59,409 nt of DNA from Paludibacteraceae bacterium (GTDB lineage: Bacteria > Bacteroidota > Bacteroidia > Bacteroidales > Paludibacteraceae): the NCBI GenBank assembly GCA_017478725.1, contig JAFVDD010000027.1, positions 1-59,409 of the forward strand, in the 5' to 3' direction. Shown here in pieces: positions 35,881-44,316 of the stretch. Every line of letters begins with the position of its first letter. Within the stretch, counting starts at the first letter, position 1. The position numbers and the translations under genes were made by a program. The notes beneath the pieces are model-generated. The model searched no databases, was not told where the DNA came from, and was given only the letters and a program-made list of their open reading frames with translations.

Positions 35881-36851
35881 TTCTTTTTCTTCTCCCCTCC
35901 GCTGGCTATCTGCTCGCGCATTTGTGTGTCAGCCTGGATATTTTGCATTTTGTAGTAATCCATAATGCCCAGATTGCCGTTGCGGAAGGCCTCTGCCATG
36001 GCTTGAGGAACCAGTGCCTCTGCCTCAATCACTTTCGCACGGGCTTCCTGTGCCTTCGCTTTCATCTCCTGCTCGCTGGCAATGGCCATAGCGCGACGCT
36101 CTTCGGCTTTCGCCTGGGCAATGTTTTTGTCTGCGTTGGCCTGATCCATCTGCAGTTGGGCTCCGATGTTCTTGCCTACGTCAATATCCGCGATATCAAT
36201 ACTCAGAATCTCAAACGCCGTACCGTCGTCCAGACCTTTGGAAAGCACCAGTTTGCTGATAGAATCAGGGTTTTCGAGCACCTGTTTGTGGCTCTCGGCG
36301 CTACCGATGGAGCTGACGATACCCTCGCCTACACGTGCCAATATGGTGTCCTCTCCGGCGCCGCCCACCAGTTGTTTGATGTTTGCGCGTACGGTCACAC
36401 GGGCCTTGGCAATCAACTGAATACCGTCTTTGGCTACTGCCGTTACCGGAGGCGTGTCAATTACTTTCGGATTGACGCTCATCTGAACGGCTTCAAATAC
36501 GTCGCGTCCTGCCAGGTCGATGGCGGTAGCCATCTGGAAGGGCAGTGTGATACCTGCTTTGCTGGCAGAAACCAGAGCATGTACAACGCGCTCGATATGA
36601 CCGCCGGCCAGGTAGTGCGCCTCCAAACCATCGCGTTTGACATCGGTCAGACCGGCCTTGTGGGCCTCAATCATGCAATTGACAATCTTGGTGGGAGGTA
36701 CTTTGCGGATACGCATCAGAAAGAGTTGCACCAGACTGATACGAACGCCACTCACTGCGGCGTTGATCCACAGCATAAACGGCACATAGTAGAAAAAAAT
36801 ACAGAGCGCGATAAAAATCAGCGTTCCAAGCACAATCATAATAGGATCCAT
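35877..36851 (-). CDS. floA: Flotillin-like protein FloA
   Basis: A 324-residue SPFH protein organising membrane microdomains. One N-terminal hydrophobic hairpin ([32 protein letters not shown]), the SPFH core ([57 protein letters not shown]) and a coiled coil rich in Glu/Ala ([21 protein letters not shown]). It follows nfeD, the usual partner, by 90 bases and overlaps the amidase gene. Confidence 0.95.
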   Translation of the reverse strand: MDPIMIVLGTLIFIALCIFFYYVPFMLWINAAVSGVRISLVQLFLMRIRKVPPTKIVNCMIEAHKAGLTDVKRDGLEAHYLAGGHIERVVHALVSASKAGITLPFQMATAIDLAGRDVFEAVQMSVNPKVIDTPPVTAVAKDGIQLIAKARVTVRANIKQLVGGAGEDTILARVGEGIVSSIGSAESHKQVLENPDSISKLVLSKGLDDGTAFEILSIDIADIDVGKNIGAQLQMDQANADKNIAQAKAEERRAMAIASEQEMKAKAQEARAKVIEAEALVPQAMAEAFRNGNLGIMDYYKMQNIQADTQMREQIASGGEKKKK

Positions 36852-36941
36852 AATAGCATTGTTTTTGAGTAAATATTGAGTAAATGATTTTTCGACCCAA
36901 GAGTAGGTGATTAGTGCGTTATGACGCCTACATCATACGGA

Positions 36942-37271
36942 CTAAGCACCGGCTTCTTCTTCCTTTTCCTCTTTTTTGAGTTTGTTGTTGGCAAGTTCCA
37001 CTTTGCCGTCAATCTTGGTGTCCAACGCCATCTTGTCCAGCGTACGGCTGCGCAAAAATGCCCAGACAGCGAGTACACTGAGCAACACGGAGGCGCCCAG
37101 CACGATGCGGCCGGCAACCAGACTGATTTTCAAATAAGCCACCAGTACTGCCCCGATCAGGCAGCCCATACCGCTCACGCCTGCTATGCCGAAACCCGGC
37201 AATAGAAACAACTCCGCTACTAATAGCGCGACGCCCGCGAGCACTAATAATACGACTAAAAAAATGTTCAT
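36942..37271 (-). CDS. NfeD-family membrane protein lacking the OB-fold domain
   Basis: A 109-residue protein with the NfeD membrane region: three or four helices (MNIFLVVLLVLAGVALLVAELFLLPGFGIAG and following GxxG-rich helices). Typical NfeD partners of FloA continue after TLDKMAL with a soluble OB-fold of about 50-60 residues; here the protein ends in a charged tail, KLKKEEKEEEAGA. The 90 bases to floA are too few to encode the missing domain in any frame. First gene of the nfeD-floA-amidase unit, with a promoter at 37321-37352. Confidence 0.82.
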   Translation of the reverse strand: MNIFLVVLLVLAGVALLVAELFLLPGFGIAGVSGMGCLIGAVLVAYLKISLVAGRIVLGASVLLSVLAVWAFLRSRTLDKMALDTKIDGKVELANNKLKKEEKEEEAGA

Positions 37272-37320
37272 GCAAGCCCTTTCGATAAAAAAATTACAAA
37301 TATTTTTTTCAATTCGGGTG

Positions 37321-37352
37321 CAAAGATAATAAATATCTTTGATATATGCAAG
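37321..37352 (-). promoter_or_regulatory. Promoter of the nfeD-floA unit
   Basis: Minus strand: CTTG (37352-37349, followed by CATATA), 20 bases, then TATCTTTG (37328-37321). It lies 50 bases upstream of nfeD. The -7 box is one arm of a palindrome CAAAGATA-N5-TATCTTTG (37321-37341). Confidence 0.72.
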
Positions 37353-37365
37353 TAAATAAAAAAAA

Positions 37366-37397
37366 TTTGCACAAATAATTTTTTTATACTACTTTTG
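37366..37397 (+). promoter_or_regulatory. Promoter of topA
   Basis: TTTG (37366-37369, followed by CACAAA), 20 bases, then TACTTTTG (37390-37397). A full consensus match, 39 bases before the topA start and divergent from the nfeD promoter. Confidence 0.8.
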
Positions 37398-37436
37398 CGG
37401 CAGTTTTTTGAGACGTACACCTTATTATATAGTACA

Positions 37437-39749
37437 ATGAGCAAAAATTTAGTGATAGTTGAGTCTCCGGCCAAAGCCAAGACAATCGAGAAGTTTCTCG
37501 GTAGCGATTACCATGTGTTGAGCAGCCAGGGGCATATACGCGACATCGAACCGCTGGGGAAGAACTCAATGGGTATTGATTTCGAGCATGGATACAAACC
37601 CAATTATGTAGTGGATCCGCACAAGGAGCATTTGGTGGAGCAATTGCAAAAAGAAGTCAAGAAATCCGACACAGTGTGGCTCGCGTCTGATGAAGACCGC
37701 GAGGGAGAAGCTATAGCATGGCATCTGAAGGAAGTATTGCACCTCAACTCCGACAATACCAAACGCATTGTGTTTCATGAGATTACCAAACCGGCTATCC
37801 AGCAGGCTATTCTGGAGCCGCGCGATATAGATTATAATCTGGTGAATGCCCAGCAGGCGCGCCGCGTCCTGGATAGAATTGTGGGATTTGAGCTGTCACC
37901 GGTGCTCTGGCGCAAAGTGACAACCGGTCTGTCGGCGGGACGGGTGCAGTCGGTGGCTGTGCGACTGATTGTAGAGAAAGAGCGGGAAATAGAATCATTC
38001 CGAACAAGTTCGCAATATCGTATTTTTGCCGATTTCATCGGTACAAATCCCGGTGATGCGTCCGTTCTGCGTTGCGAACTGAACCATCGTTTTGCACACA
38101 AGAACGATGCGCAGGATTTTCTCCTTGCAATCAACAATGCGCGTTTTCACGTCAGCAGCGTGGAGCGTAAGCCGCTCAAACACATGCCGGCTCCTCCCTT
38201 CACTACCTCCACGCTCCAGCAGGAAGCTGCGCGCAAACTGCATTTCACGGTTTCCAAAACAATGCGTCTGGCGCAATCGCTCTACGAGAGCGGACGAATC
38301 ACGTACATGCGTACCGACAGCGTCAATCTCTCGTCGCTTGCGATTGGAACCGCCAAAAAAGTGATAGCAGAGCAGTTTGGCGAAAACTATGTCCGCACAC
38401 GCCAGTTCCATACTTCCACCAAAGGGGCACAGGAGGCGCACGAAGCTATCCGGCCTACTTATATCGAGACGGAGCACGCGGGTGCCAACCGCGACGAGCA
38501 GCGTCTGTACGAACTCATTTGGAAACGTACGGTTGCCAGCCAGATGGCAGAGGCGGAAGTAGAGAAAACCCAGGTAGAAGTGGGAATTACCGGTACGCCT
38601 TACCGTTTTGTGGCAACCGGTGAGGTGATTACTTTTGACGGCTTCACACGCGTCTATGTGCAATCTACGGATGATCAGGAGGAAGAGAACCGTATTTTGC
38701 CGTCTATGTCTATCCGCGAAGCGCTCAAACTGCAAGAAGCGCAGGCTATCCAGACATACAACAAACCGCCTTATCGTTTCAATGAGGCGACGTTGGTCAA
38801 ACGGATGGAGGAACTCGGCATCGGACGTCCTTCCACGTATGCAACAATCATTGAGACCATCCAGCATGTCAAATATGTGGAGCGGGGATCGGTAGCCGGC
38901 ATTAAACGTGACACGGCTATACTGACCTTGAAAAACGGACAAATCAGCGAGCGTAAGAAACAGGAATTGTACGGAGCGGAAACACAGCGTCTGCTGCCTA
39001 CCGACCTCGGACGCATAACGAATGATTTTCTGGTAGCCCATTTCCCCAATATCCTCAGTTATGATTTCACAGCTCATGAGGAGCAGCAGTTTGACCGGAT
39101 AGCTGAAGGGAAAGCCGACTGGGTGGAGACTGTAGATGCCTTCTATAAAGAGTTCCACCCGTCAATCTCCTCGATTCCAACGGGAAAAGTGGAAGGAAGA
39201 TTGCTGGGCAATGATCCGGAAACAGGATTGCCAGTGATTGCCAAAATCAGCAAAATAGGTCCTTGTGTGCAGATGGGCGATGCTACAGTAGAGAAACCTA
39301 AGTTCGCGAGTCTGAAAAAGGAACAATCGATTTTCTCCATTACACTGGACGAGGCATTGGAACTGTTCAAGACTTCCTTGCCTTATACATTAGGCGTGCA
39401 TGAGGGCAAAGAAATCGTAGTAGGGGAAGGCAAGTTCGGGCCTTATGTGCGCTACGACGGCGCATTTGTCTCTATCCCTCGTACGATTGACCCGTTAGCG
39501 ATTACGATGGCTCAGGCGATTGAACTCATACAAGCCAAACAGCAATCGGCTACACCGATACATGATTTTGGGGAGATTAAAGTCATCAACGGCCGCTACG
39601 GAGTGTATATCCAAGCCCCGAACGGCAACTACCGTATTCCTAAATCAGTAGATGCCGCCTTGTTGACAGAAGAAGGTGTAAAAGAAATCATGGCGCATAG
39701 CGAGCCTATGGTTTCTGCCAAGACATTCAAGCATAGCAAGCGCGGGTAA
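37437..39749 (+). CDS. topA: DNA topoisomerase I
   Basis: A 770-residue type IA topoisomerase relaxing negative supercoils. TOPRIM: NLVIVESPAKAKTIEKFLG and WLASDEDREGEAIAWHL; catalytic Tyr in SGRITYMRTDSVNLS; EEAHEAIRPT-like QEAHEAIRPTYIE; GIGRPSTYATIIETIQ. No C-terminal four-Cys zinc fingers; instead several topoisomerase C-terminal repeats (FGPYVRYDGAFVSIP, YGVYIQAPNGNYRIP). The start was set at ATG 37437 (MSKNLVIVES); the longer frame would cross the promoter. Confidence 0.97.
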   Translation: MSKNLVIVESPAKAKTIEKFLGSDYHVLSSQGHIRDIEPLGKNSMGIDFEHGYKPNYVVDPHKEHLVEQLQKEVKKSDTVWLASDEDREGEAIAWHLKEVLHLNSDNTKRIVFHEITKPAIQQAILEPRDIDYNLVNAQQARRVLDRIVGFELSPVLWRKVTTGLSAGRVQSVAVRLIVEKEREIESFRTSSQYRIFADFIGTNPGDASVLRCELNHRFAHKNDAQDFLLAINNARFHVSSVERKPLKHMPAPPFTTSTLQQEAARKLHFTVSKTMRLAQSLYESGRITYMRTDSVNLSSLAIGTAKKVIAEQFGENYVRTRQFHTSTKGAQEAHEAIRPTYIETEHAGANRDEQRLYELIWKRTVASQMAEAEVEKTQVEVGITGTPYRFVATGEVITFDGFTRVYVQSTDDQEEENRILPSMSIREALKLQEAQAIQTYNKPPYRFNEATLVKRMEELGIGRPSTYATIIETIQHVKYVERGSVAGIKRDTAILTLKNGQISERKKQELYGAETQRLLPTDLGRITNDFLVAHFPNILSYDFTAHEEQQFDRIAEGKADWVETVDAFYKEFHPSISSIPTGKVEGRLLGNDPETGLPVIAKISKIGPCVQMGDATVEKPKFASLKKEQSIFSITLDEALELFKTSLPYTLGVHEGKEIVVGEGKFGPYVRYDGAFVSIPRTIDPLAITMAQAIELIQAKQQSATPIHDFGEIKVINGRYGVYIQAPNGNYRIPKSVDAALLTEEGVKEIMAHSEPMVSAKTFKHSKRG

Positions 39750-39773
39750 ACAAATAATAGCATAGAGTGCGTG

Positions 39774-39953
39774 TCAGGCATTCAGCTCGTTTTCAAGTGC
39801 AGTGATTTCTGCTTTGCACTCTTTGAGCAAACCGGCAGCTTCGGCTGCCAGTTTTTTGTATTCATCCATACTAATAGCCTCCGCCTGTTCCAGCCTGCTG
39901 ACAATCGCTTCAACCCGTGCGATGTTCTCGTCGTATTTATTTGCCTTTGCCAT
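39774..39953 (-). CDS. xseB: Exodeoxyribonuclease VII small subunit-like protein
   Basis: A 59-residue, all-helical protein (MAKANKYDENIARVEAIVSR, then DEYKKLAAEAAGLLKECK) matching XseB in size and heptad pattern; its job would be to partner XseA in degrading single-stranded DNA. The start is ATG 39953; an ATG at 39965 is also possible. It overlaps the end of the sugar transferase gene by 17 bases. xseA is not in the window, so the call rests on similarity alone. Confidence 0.75.
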   Translation of the reverse strand: MAKANKYDENIARVEAIVSRLEQAEAISMDEYKKLAAEAAGLLKECKAEITALENELNA

Positions 39954-41217
39954 CCAGAATAACACCTATCGTAAAGAATAGAATTTTCAAATCCAGAAGC
40001 AGGCTCATGTTTTCTACATAAACGATGTCACTATTGAGCCGTTCTATCATTTTCTCCATGGTGTCGGTATAGCCTACGCGGATAGGTCCCCAGCTGGTCA
40101 AACCCGGGCGGACTTTGTATAGCAGGCAGTAATACGGCGCTTCCGCCATAATCTGTTCGATGAAATACGGCCGTTCGGGGCGCGGACCGACGATAGACAT
40201 GTCCCCGCGGAGGATATTCCATAATTGCGGCAGTTCGTCCAGACGGTATTTGCGCAGCCAATGACCGACAGGCGTGATACGAGGGTCGTGGTCGGCTGTT
40301 ATTTGAGGAATGCCGTCTGCTTCGGCTTGGTTAATCATTGTGCGGAACTTGTAGATTTGGAACGGCCGTCCGTACAAGCCGATACGCTCCTGGCTATATA
40401 TTGCCGGACCTTTGGACGAACACCATACCATAATAGCTATTGCGAGCAGGAGGGGCGATAGCAGAATAAGTCCCACGAAGGAGAGAACGATGTCGCTGGC
40501 ACGCTTGATACACACCTCCGAATCGGTCATGTGCTGCTCGGTAATACGGATGAGTGAAGGGCGGTCGATAAATCCGATACGTGCGGCACCGGTGAGCATA
40601 TCGTACACGCGGGGCACCATGCTTATCTCGCAGGATAAAGGATAGAGCTGGGCTATCAGCTCATATAGCTTACGGTCGGAGTAATCGCCGGGCAAGTCCA
40701 GAATGACTTCGTCCTGTTCACCGGCGCGGAGACGCAGGGCTTCTTCTTGTGAGTGCACCACTTGTGTCCTTACTATGCCTAATTTGCGCGAGAGTAACGT
40801 GATGGTCAGACGAGGAATATAACTCAGCGTGAACTGCAATGAGAACAATGCTGCCAGCGAAACCATGTAGCGTTGGTAGGTGGTGGAATCAGAGACAGGG
40901 TCGTCAATGATGATGGCAAAGAAGAAGATGAGTGAGATGATTATTGCAGAGGCAAGTGTACGCAGAAACTCCCGCCATAGCGGTTTCTGGAAAGGCCTCA
41001 GATAGTAGCCTGAGAGATAGTATATGGATAAACACACCAGAGGATATACAATCAGCGGCAGCCAGAAACTGAACGCCGGAACCAGCACGTCTTCCAGCAA
41101 CGCAACATGCCCCTCGTAAACCATCCAGCGGAAGCCTAAGAAACACAGCCAAACCAGCTCACTGCTGATGAGGTCGGCTGTCAAGTATGTCAGTTGTTGC
41201 TTTCTTCTCAGGGTCAT
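39937..41217 (-). CDS. Polyprenyl-phosphate sugar-1-phosphate transferase (WcaJ-like)
   Basis: A 426-residue enzyme that starts exopolysaccharide or glycan-lipid synthesis by moving a sugar-1-phosphate to undecaprenyl phosphate. About four N-terminal helices (LISSELVWLCFLGFRWMVY through LRTLASAIIISLIFFFAIII), a CoA-binding-like middle region and the catalytic domain: DIVLSFVGLILLSPLLLAIA, the IYSQERIGLYGRPFQIYKFRTM block, RLDELPQLWNILRGDMSIVGPRPERP, and KVRPGLTSWGPIRVGYTDT. No other glycan genes are adjacent. Confidence 0.9.
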   Translation of the reverse strand: MTLRRKQQLTYLTADLISSELVWLCFLGFRWMVYEGHVALLEDVLVPAFSFWLPLIVYPLVCLSIYYLSGYYLRPFQKPLWREFLRTLASAIIISLIFFFAIIIDDPVSDSTTYQRYMVSLAALFSLQFTLSYIPRLTITLLSRKLGIVRTQVVHSQEEALRLRAGEQDEVILDLPGDYSDRKLYELIAQLYPLSCEISMVPRVYDMLTGAARIGFIDRPSLIRITEQHMTDSEVCIKRASDIVLSFVGLILLSPLLLAIAIMVWCSSKGPAIYSQERIGLYGRPFQIYKFRTMINQAEADGIPQITADHDPRITPVGHWLRKYRLDELPQLWNILRGDMSIVGPRPERPYFIEQIMAEAPYYCLLYKVRPGLTSWGPIRVGYTDTMEKMIERLNSDIVYVENMSLLLDLKILFFTIGVILDGKGK

Positions 41218-41220
41218 GGC

Positions 41221-41255
41221 ATTTACCGTTTAGTCATTTACCATTTAGTCATTTA
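41221..41255. repeat. ATTTACC/GTTTAGTC tandem repeat between tsaC and the sugar transferase gene
   Basis: Two 15-base units (ATTTACC plus an xTTTAGTC word) and a partial third fill the gap. The tsaC stop codon (TAA on the minus strand, 41253-41255) lies in the last unit. Confidence 0.75.
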
Positions 41256-41876
41256 TTGGCGGATGATGACGAAAGTGTCATTGCTGTTCACTTTGATAAT
41301 ACTGCTTGGTTCGTGAGGCGTCTCATCCTCCCTGCGGAAACGGCAGACGTAGTCCACACCTTCCAAGATAGCAGGTTCTATCTCGTGAAAAAACCGTGCG
41401 GTAGGGTGTCCGCTGATATTGGCAGAGGTGGATACCAGCGGTCGTTTCAGTTGGGCGCAAAGAGCCTGACTAAACGGTTCGTCGGTTATCCGGATACCGA
41501 TACTGCTATCCTCTGCAATCAGGTTCGGCGCCAAATGCCGCGCATTGGGATAGATGATGGTCAGCGGCTTTCCGGACTCCTCTGAATGCTGACGGCGGAC
41601 ATCTAACGGCTGAATGCCCAACAGCATCTCCGCAGTAGGAGGCACATCTGCATAGTAATTCAGTTTGGCGGCTGAGTCCAGCAGAACGAGCATGGATTTG
41701 CTGTCCGCGCGTTGCTTGAGGGCATATATCTTGCTGACAGCCTCCGCATTGGTGGCGTCGCAGCCGATTCCCCACACCGTATCGGTAGGGTAGGCTATGA
41801 TTCCTCCTTCGCGCAACACAGCCAGAGCTGCCTGCAAATCTTGTTTTTCGTATCGGTTATCCACGTTCAATTTCAA
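41253..41876 (-). CDS. tsaC: L-threonylcarbamoyladenylate synthase
   Basis: A 207-residue Sua5/YciO/YrdC-domain enzyme making the threonylcarbamoyl-AMP used for t6A in tRNA. The nucleotide pocket motifs GGIIAYPTDTVWGIGCDATN, IYALKQRADSKSMLVLLDS and RPLVSTSANISGHPTA are clear. It is the single-domain (TsaC) form without the Sua5 extension. It works in the same pathway as tsaE at 12609-13109. Preceded by a promoter at 41887-41918. Confidence 0.94.
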   Translation of the reverse strand: MKLNVDNRYEKQDLQAALAVLREGGIIAYPTDTVWGIGCDATNAEAVSKIYALKQRADSKSMLVLLDSAAKLNYYADVPPTAEMLLGIQPLDVRRQHSEESGKPLTIIYPNARHLAPNLIAEDSSIGIRITDEPFSQALCAQLKRPLVSTSANISGHPTARFFHEIEPAILEGVDYVCRFRREDETPHEPSSIIKVNSNDTFVIIRQ

Positions 41877-41886
41877 ATTGCGGCCG

Positions 41887-41918
41887 CAAAGGTAGTAAAA
41901 AAAGCCGACTTTGCCAAA
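41887..41918 (-). promoter_or_regulatory. Promoter of tsaC
   Basis: Minus strand: TTTG (41918-41915), 20 bases, TACCTTTG (41894-41887). It lies about 11 bases from the start codon, which implies an almost leaderless transcript. It is divergent from the pckA promoter. Confidence 0.75.
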
Positions 41919-41964
41919 TGGATTTCACAAATTTAAGAATTTTTCTTAAAAAAAGCACCTCTCA

Positions 41965-41996
41965 TTTGCGTAATTGCAAATTTTGTAGTAATTTTG
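41965..41996 (+). promoter_or_regulatory. Promoter of pckA
   Basis: TTTG (41965-41968, followed by CGTAAT), 20 bases, TAATTTTG (41989-41996). The leader to the ATG at 42071 is about 65 bases long. Confidence 0.82.
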
Positions 41997-42070
41997 TACT
42001 CGATTTATTAGCGGTACGCCGCTGAAACGACATCCAACAACGTCAAACTAATTCAAACAAAATAAACAAC

Positions 42071-43675
42071 ATGAAAGCATTAGATCTTACCAAGTATGGT
42101 ATCCAGGGCGCAACCGTTATCGCCCACAACCCTTCCTACGAGTATCTGTTCGCAGAGGAGACCAAGCCCGAACTGACCGGCTATGACAAAGGCCAGCTGA
42201 CCGAGCTCGGCGCAGTAAATGTAATGACCGGTATCTACACCGGCCGTTCGCCTAAGGACAAATACATCGTGGATGACGCACAGAGCCATGACAACGTATG
42301 GTGGACCACCGAGGGCTACAAGAACGACAACCACCCCATGAGCGAAGAAGTATGGGCCAAGGTGAAAGAGCTGGCTATCAAAGAGCTGAGCAACAAGAAC
42401 CTCTACGTAGTGGACGCTTTCTGCGGCGCTAACAAAGAGACCCGTCTGGCTGTACGCTTCATCGTAGAGGTAGCATGGCAGGCACACTTCGTTAAGAACA
42501 TGTTCATCCAGCCGACCGAGGAGGAGCTGAAAGACTTTGAGCCGAACTTCGTGATCTACAACGCTTCGAAAGCCAAAGTGGAGAACTACAAAGAGCTGGG
42601 TCTGAACAGCGAGACCTGCGTGGCATTCAACACCACCAGCCGCGAGCAGGTGATCATCAACACCTGGTATGGCGGCGAGATGAAGAAAGGTATGTTCTCG
42701 ATGCAGAACTACTATCTGCCGCTCCGCGGCATCGCTTCGATGCACTGCTCCGCCAACACCGACATGGAGGGCAAGAACACCGCTATCTTCTTCGGTCTCT
42801 CCGGTACCGGCAAGACTACTCTTTCTACCGACCCGAAACGTCTGCTGATCGGCGATGACGAGCACGGATGGGATGACAAGGGTGTGTTCAACCTGGAGGG
42901 CGGCTGCTATGCCAAGGTGATCAACCTCGACAAAGAGTCCGAGCCCGATATCTACAACGCTATCCGTCGCGACGCACTGCTGGAGAACGTAACCGTTGAC
43001 GAGAACGGCAAGATTGATTTCGCTGACAAGAGCGTGACTGAGAACACCCACGTCAGCTATCCGATCAACCATATCGAGAAGATCGTTAAACCGATCAGCG
43101 CCGGTCCGGCTGCCAAGAACGTCATCTTCCTCTCCGCTGACGCCTTCGGCGTACTGCCTCCTGTATCTATTCTGACTCCGGAGCAGACGAAGTACTACTT
43201 CCTGAGCGGCTTCACCGCAAAACTCGCAGGTACAGAGCGCGGCATCACCGAGCCGACTCCGACCTTCTCGGCTTGCTTCGGACAGGCGTTCCTTGAGTTG
43301 CACCCGACCAAATATGCTGAGGAGCTGGTGAAGAAAATGGAGAAATCCGGCGCGAAGGCATACCTCGTCAACACCGGCTGGAACGGTACGGGCAAACGTA
43401 TCTCTATCCGCGACACCCGTGGTATCATCGATGCTATCCTCGGCGGTGACATCCTGACTGCACCGACCAAGAAGATCCCGTACTTCAACTTTGAGGTTCC
43501 GACAGCTCTGCCGGGCGTAGATCCCGCTATCCTCGATCCGCGCGACACCTACAAAGATGCCGCAGAATGGGAGGTTAAGGCCAAAGACCTGGCTGCACGC
43601 TTTATCAAGAACTTCGACAAGTACACCACCAACGAGGCAGGCAAAGCACTGGTTGCTGCCGGCCCGCAACTCTAA
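42071..43675 (+). CDS. pckA: Phosphoenolpyruvate carboxykinase (ATP)
   Basis: A 534-residue enzyme interconverting oxaloacetate and PEP; in Bacteroidales it works mainly in the CO2-fixing direction on the way to succinate. [13 protein letters not shown], the P-loop [17 protein letters not shown], and [26 protein letters not shown] (kinase-2 and metal site) are clear. Codon use is strongly biased to CTG, GAG, AAC, ATC and GAC compared with the neighbours, a sign of very high expression. A long leader, a clean promoter and a strong terminator make it a single-gene unit. Confidence 0.98.
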   Translation: MKALDLTKYGIQGATVIAHNPSYEYLFAEETKPELTGYDKGQLTELGAVNVMTGIYTGRSPKDKYIVDDAQSHDNVWWTTEGYKNDNHPMSEEVWAKVKELAIKELSNKNLYVVDAFCGANKETRLAVRFIVEVAWQAHFVKNMFIQPTEEELKDFEPNFVIYNASKAKVENYKELGLNSETCVAFNTTSREQVIINTWYGGEMKKGMFSMQNYYLPLRGIASMHCSANTDMEGKNTAIFFGLSGTGKTTLSTDPKRLLIGDDEHGWDDKGVFNLEGGCYAKVINLDKESEPDIYNAIRRDALLENVTVDENGKIDFADKSVTENTHVSYPINHIEKIVKPISAGPAAKNVIFLSADAFGVLPPVSILTPEQTKYYFLSGFTAKLAGTERGITEPTPTFSACFGQAFLELHPTKYAEELVKKMEKSGAKAYLVNTGWNGTGKRISIRDTRGIIDAILGGDILTAPTKKIPYFNFEVPTALPGVDPAILDPRDTYKDAAEWEVKAKDLAARFIKNFDKYTTNEAGKALVAAGPQL

Positions 43676-43721
43676 GTCGTATCAGTCAGCTGTCGGTTAA
43701 ATACCGGATTCAGCTGCCATA

Positions 43722-43760
43722 AAAGTGCCCGCATATTCCGTGCGGGCACTTTCTTTTTTT
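43722..43760 (+). terminator. Rho-independent terminator of pckA
   Basis: A 12-bp perfect stem (43722-43733 with 43741-43752; arm AAAGTGCCCGCA) closes a 7-base loop and is followed by CTTTTTTT. Confidence 0.93.
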
Positions 43761-43869
43761 CTTCAGCCATCAGACTTTCGTCATGCCGCCATGTCGCGCT
43801 TGTTCGTCATTTCCATAATCATCTTGTTTTCATTGGTTTATAAATAGGTTATCGGGGTAATATCGAGTG

Positions 43870-43902
43870 AATCTCGGACGCACATCGGAGGCAACTCGGA
43901 TA
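43870..43902. repeat. Three tandem 11-bp units (ATCTCGGACG type)
   Basis: The units are aatctcggacg, cacatcggagg and caactcggata. They belong to the non-coding stretch 43761-44261, which holds this array, the CCTTTCA array and the GCCTATATCT array. I see no gene or RNA there. Confidence 0.65.
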
Positions 43903-43912
43903 AAAACATTCG

Positions 43913-43980
43913 CCTTTCACCTTTACCTTTCACCTTTACCTTTCACCTTTCACTTTTCACCTTTTACCTTTCACCTTTCA
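43913..43980. repeat. CCTTTCA/CCTTTAC tandem array
   Basis: About ten alternating 6-7-base units (cctttca, ccttta) make up 68 bases of the pckA-parE spacer. Confidence 0.85.
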
Positions 43981-44009
43981 AAAACCGCCAGCCAGCCACT
44001 TTCCGCTTT

Positions 44010-44059
44010 GCCTATATCTGCCTAAATCTGCCTATTTCTGCCTGATTAGGCCTATATAA
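44010..44059. repeat. Five tandem 10-bp units (GCCTATATCT type)
   Basis: The units are gcctatatct, gcctaaatct, gcctatttct, gcctgattag and gcctatataa, without gaps. Non-coding. Confidence 0.85.
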
Positions 44060-44261
44060 TATATACTATGCAGCCAGTGGCAGGCTTTCTTTATATAGTT
44101 TTTTTTCTTTTTGCTTCTTTTTCTTTTATGCCCTTTTCTTTCATGCGTCTTTCAGGCACATAAGCGCCAGCTGATGCAGTCCTCGCCTTTGTAGCAGCGG
44201 GCGAAATCTCGCTGTTGTGTAAAGAAGTCAAAGATTAAAATGTACAAAAGCAACAAATAGA

Positions 44262-44293
44262 TTTGCGTATGTCGTTTTTTTTTTGTAATTTTG
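44262..44293 (+). promoter_or_regulatory. Promoter of parE
   Basis: TTTG (44262-44265, followed by CGTATG), 20 bases, TAATTTTG (44286-44293). The ATG is 24 bases from the -7 box, so the leader is very short. The 500 bases upstream are repeats. Confidence 0.82.
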
Positions 44294-44316
44294 CAGCGAA
44301 AATAGATTGGCGTACT

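Noticed and set aside
36901-36941. A frameshift that would restore a longer NfeD
   Set aside because: The alternative frame past the stop adds only about ten residues and gives no OB-fold sequence.
42080-43669. A 529-codon open frame antisense to pckA
   Set aside because: It arises from the strong codon bias of pckA on the other strand; the product has no recognisable domain and pckA is unmistakable.
43913-44059. Possible CRISPR array in the pckA-parE spacer
   Set aside because: Units are 6-10 bp, directly adjacent and degenerate, with no unique spacers and no cas genes nearby.
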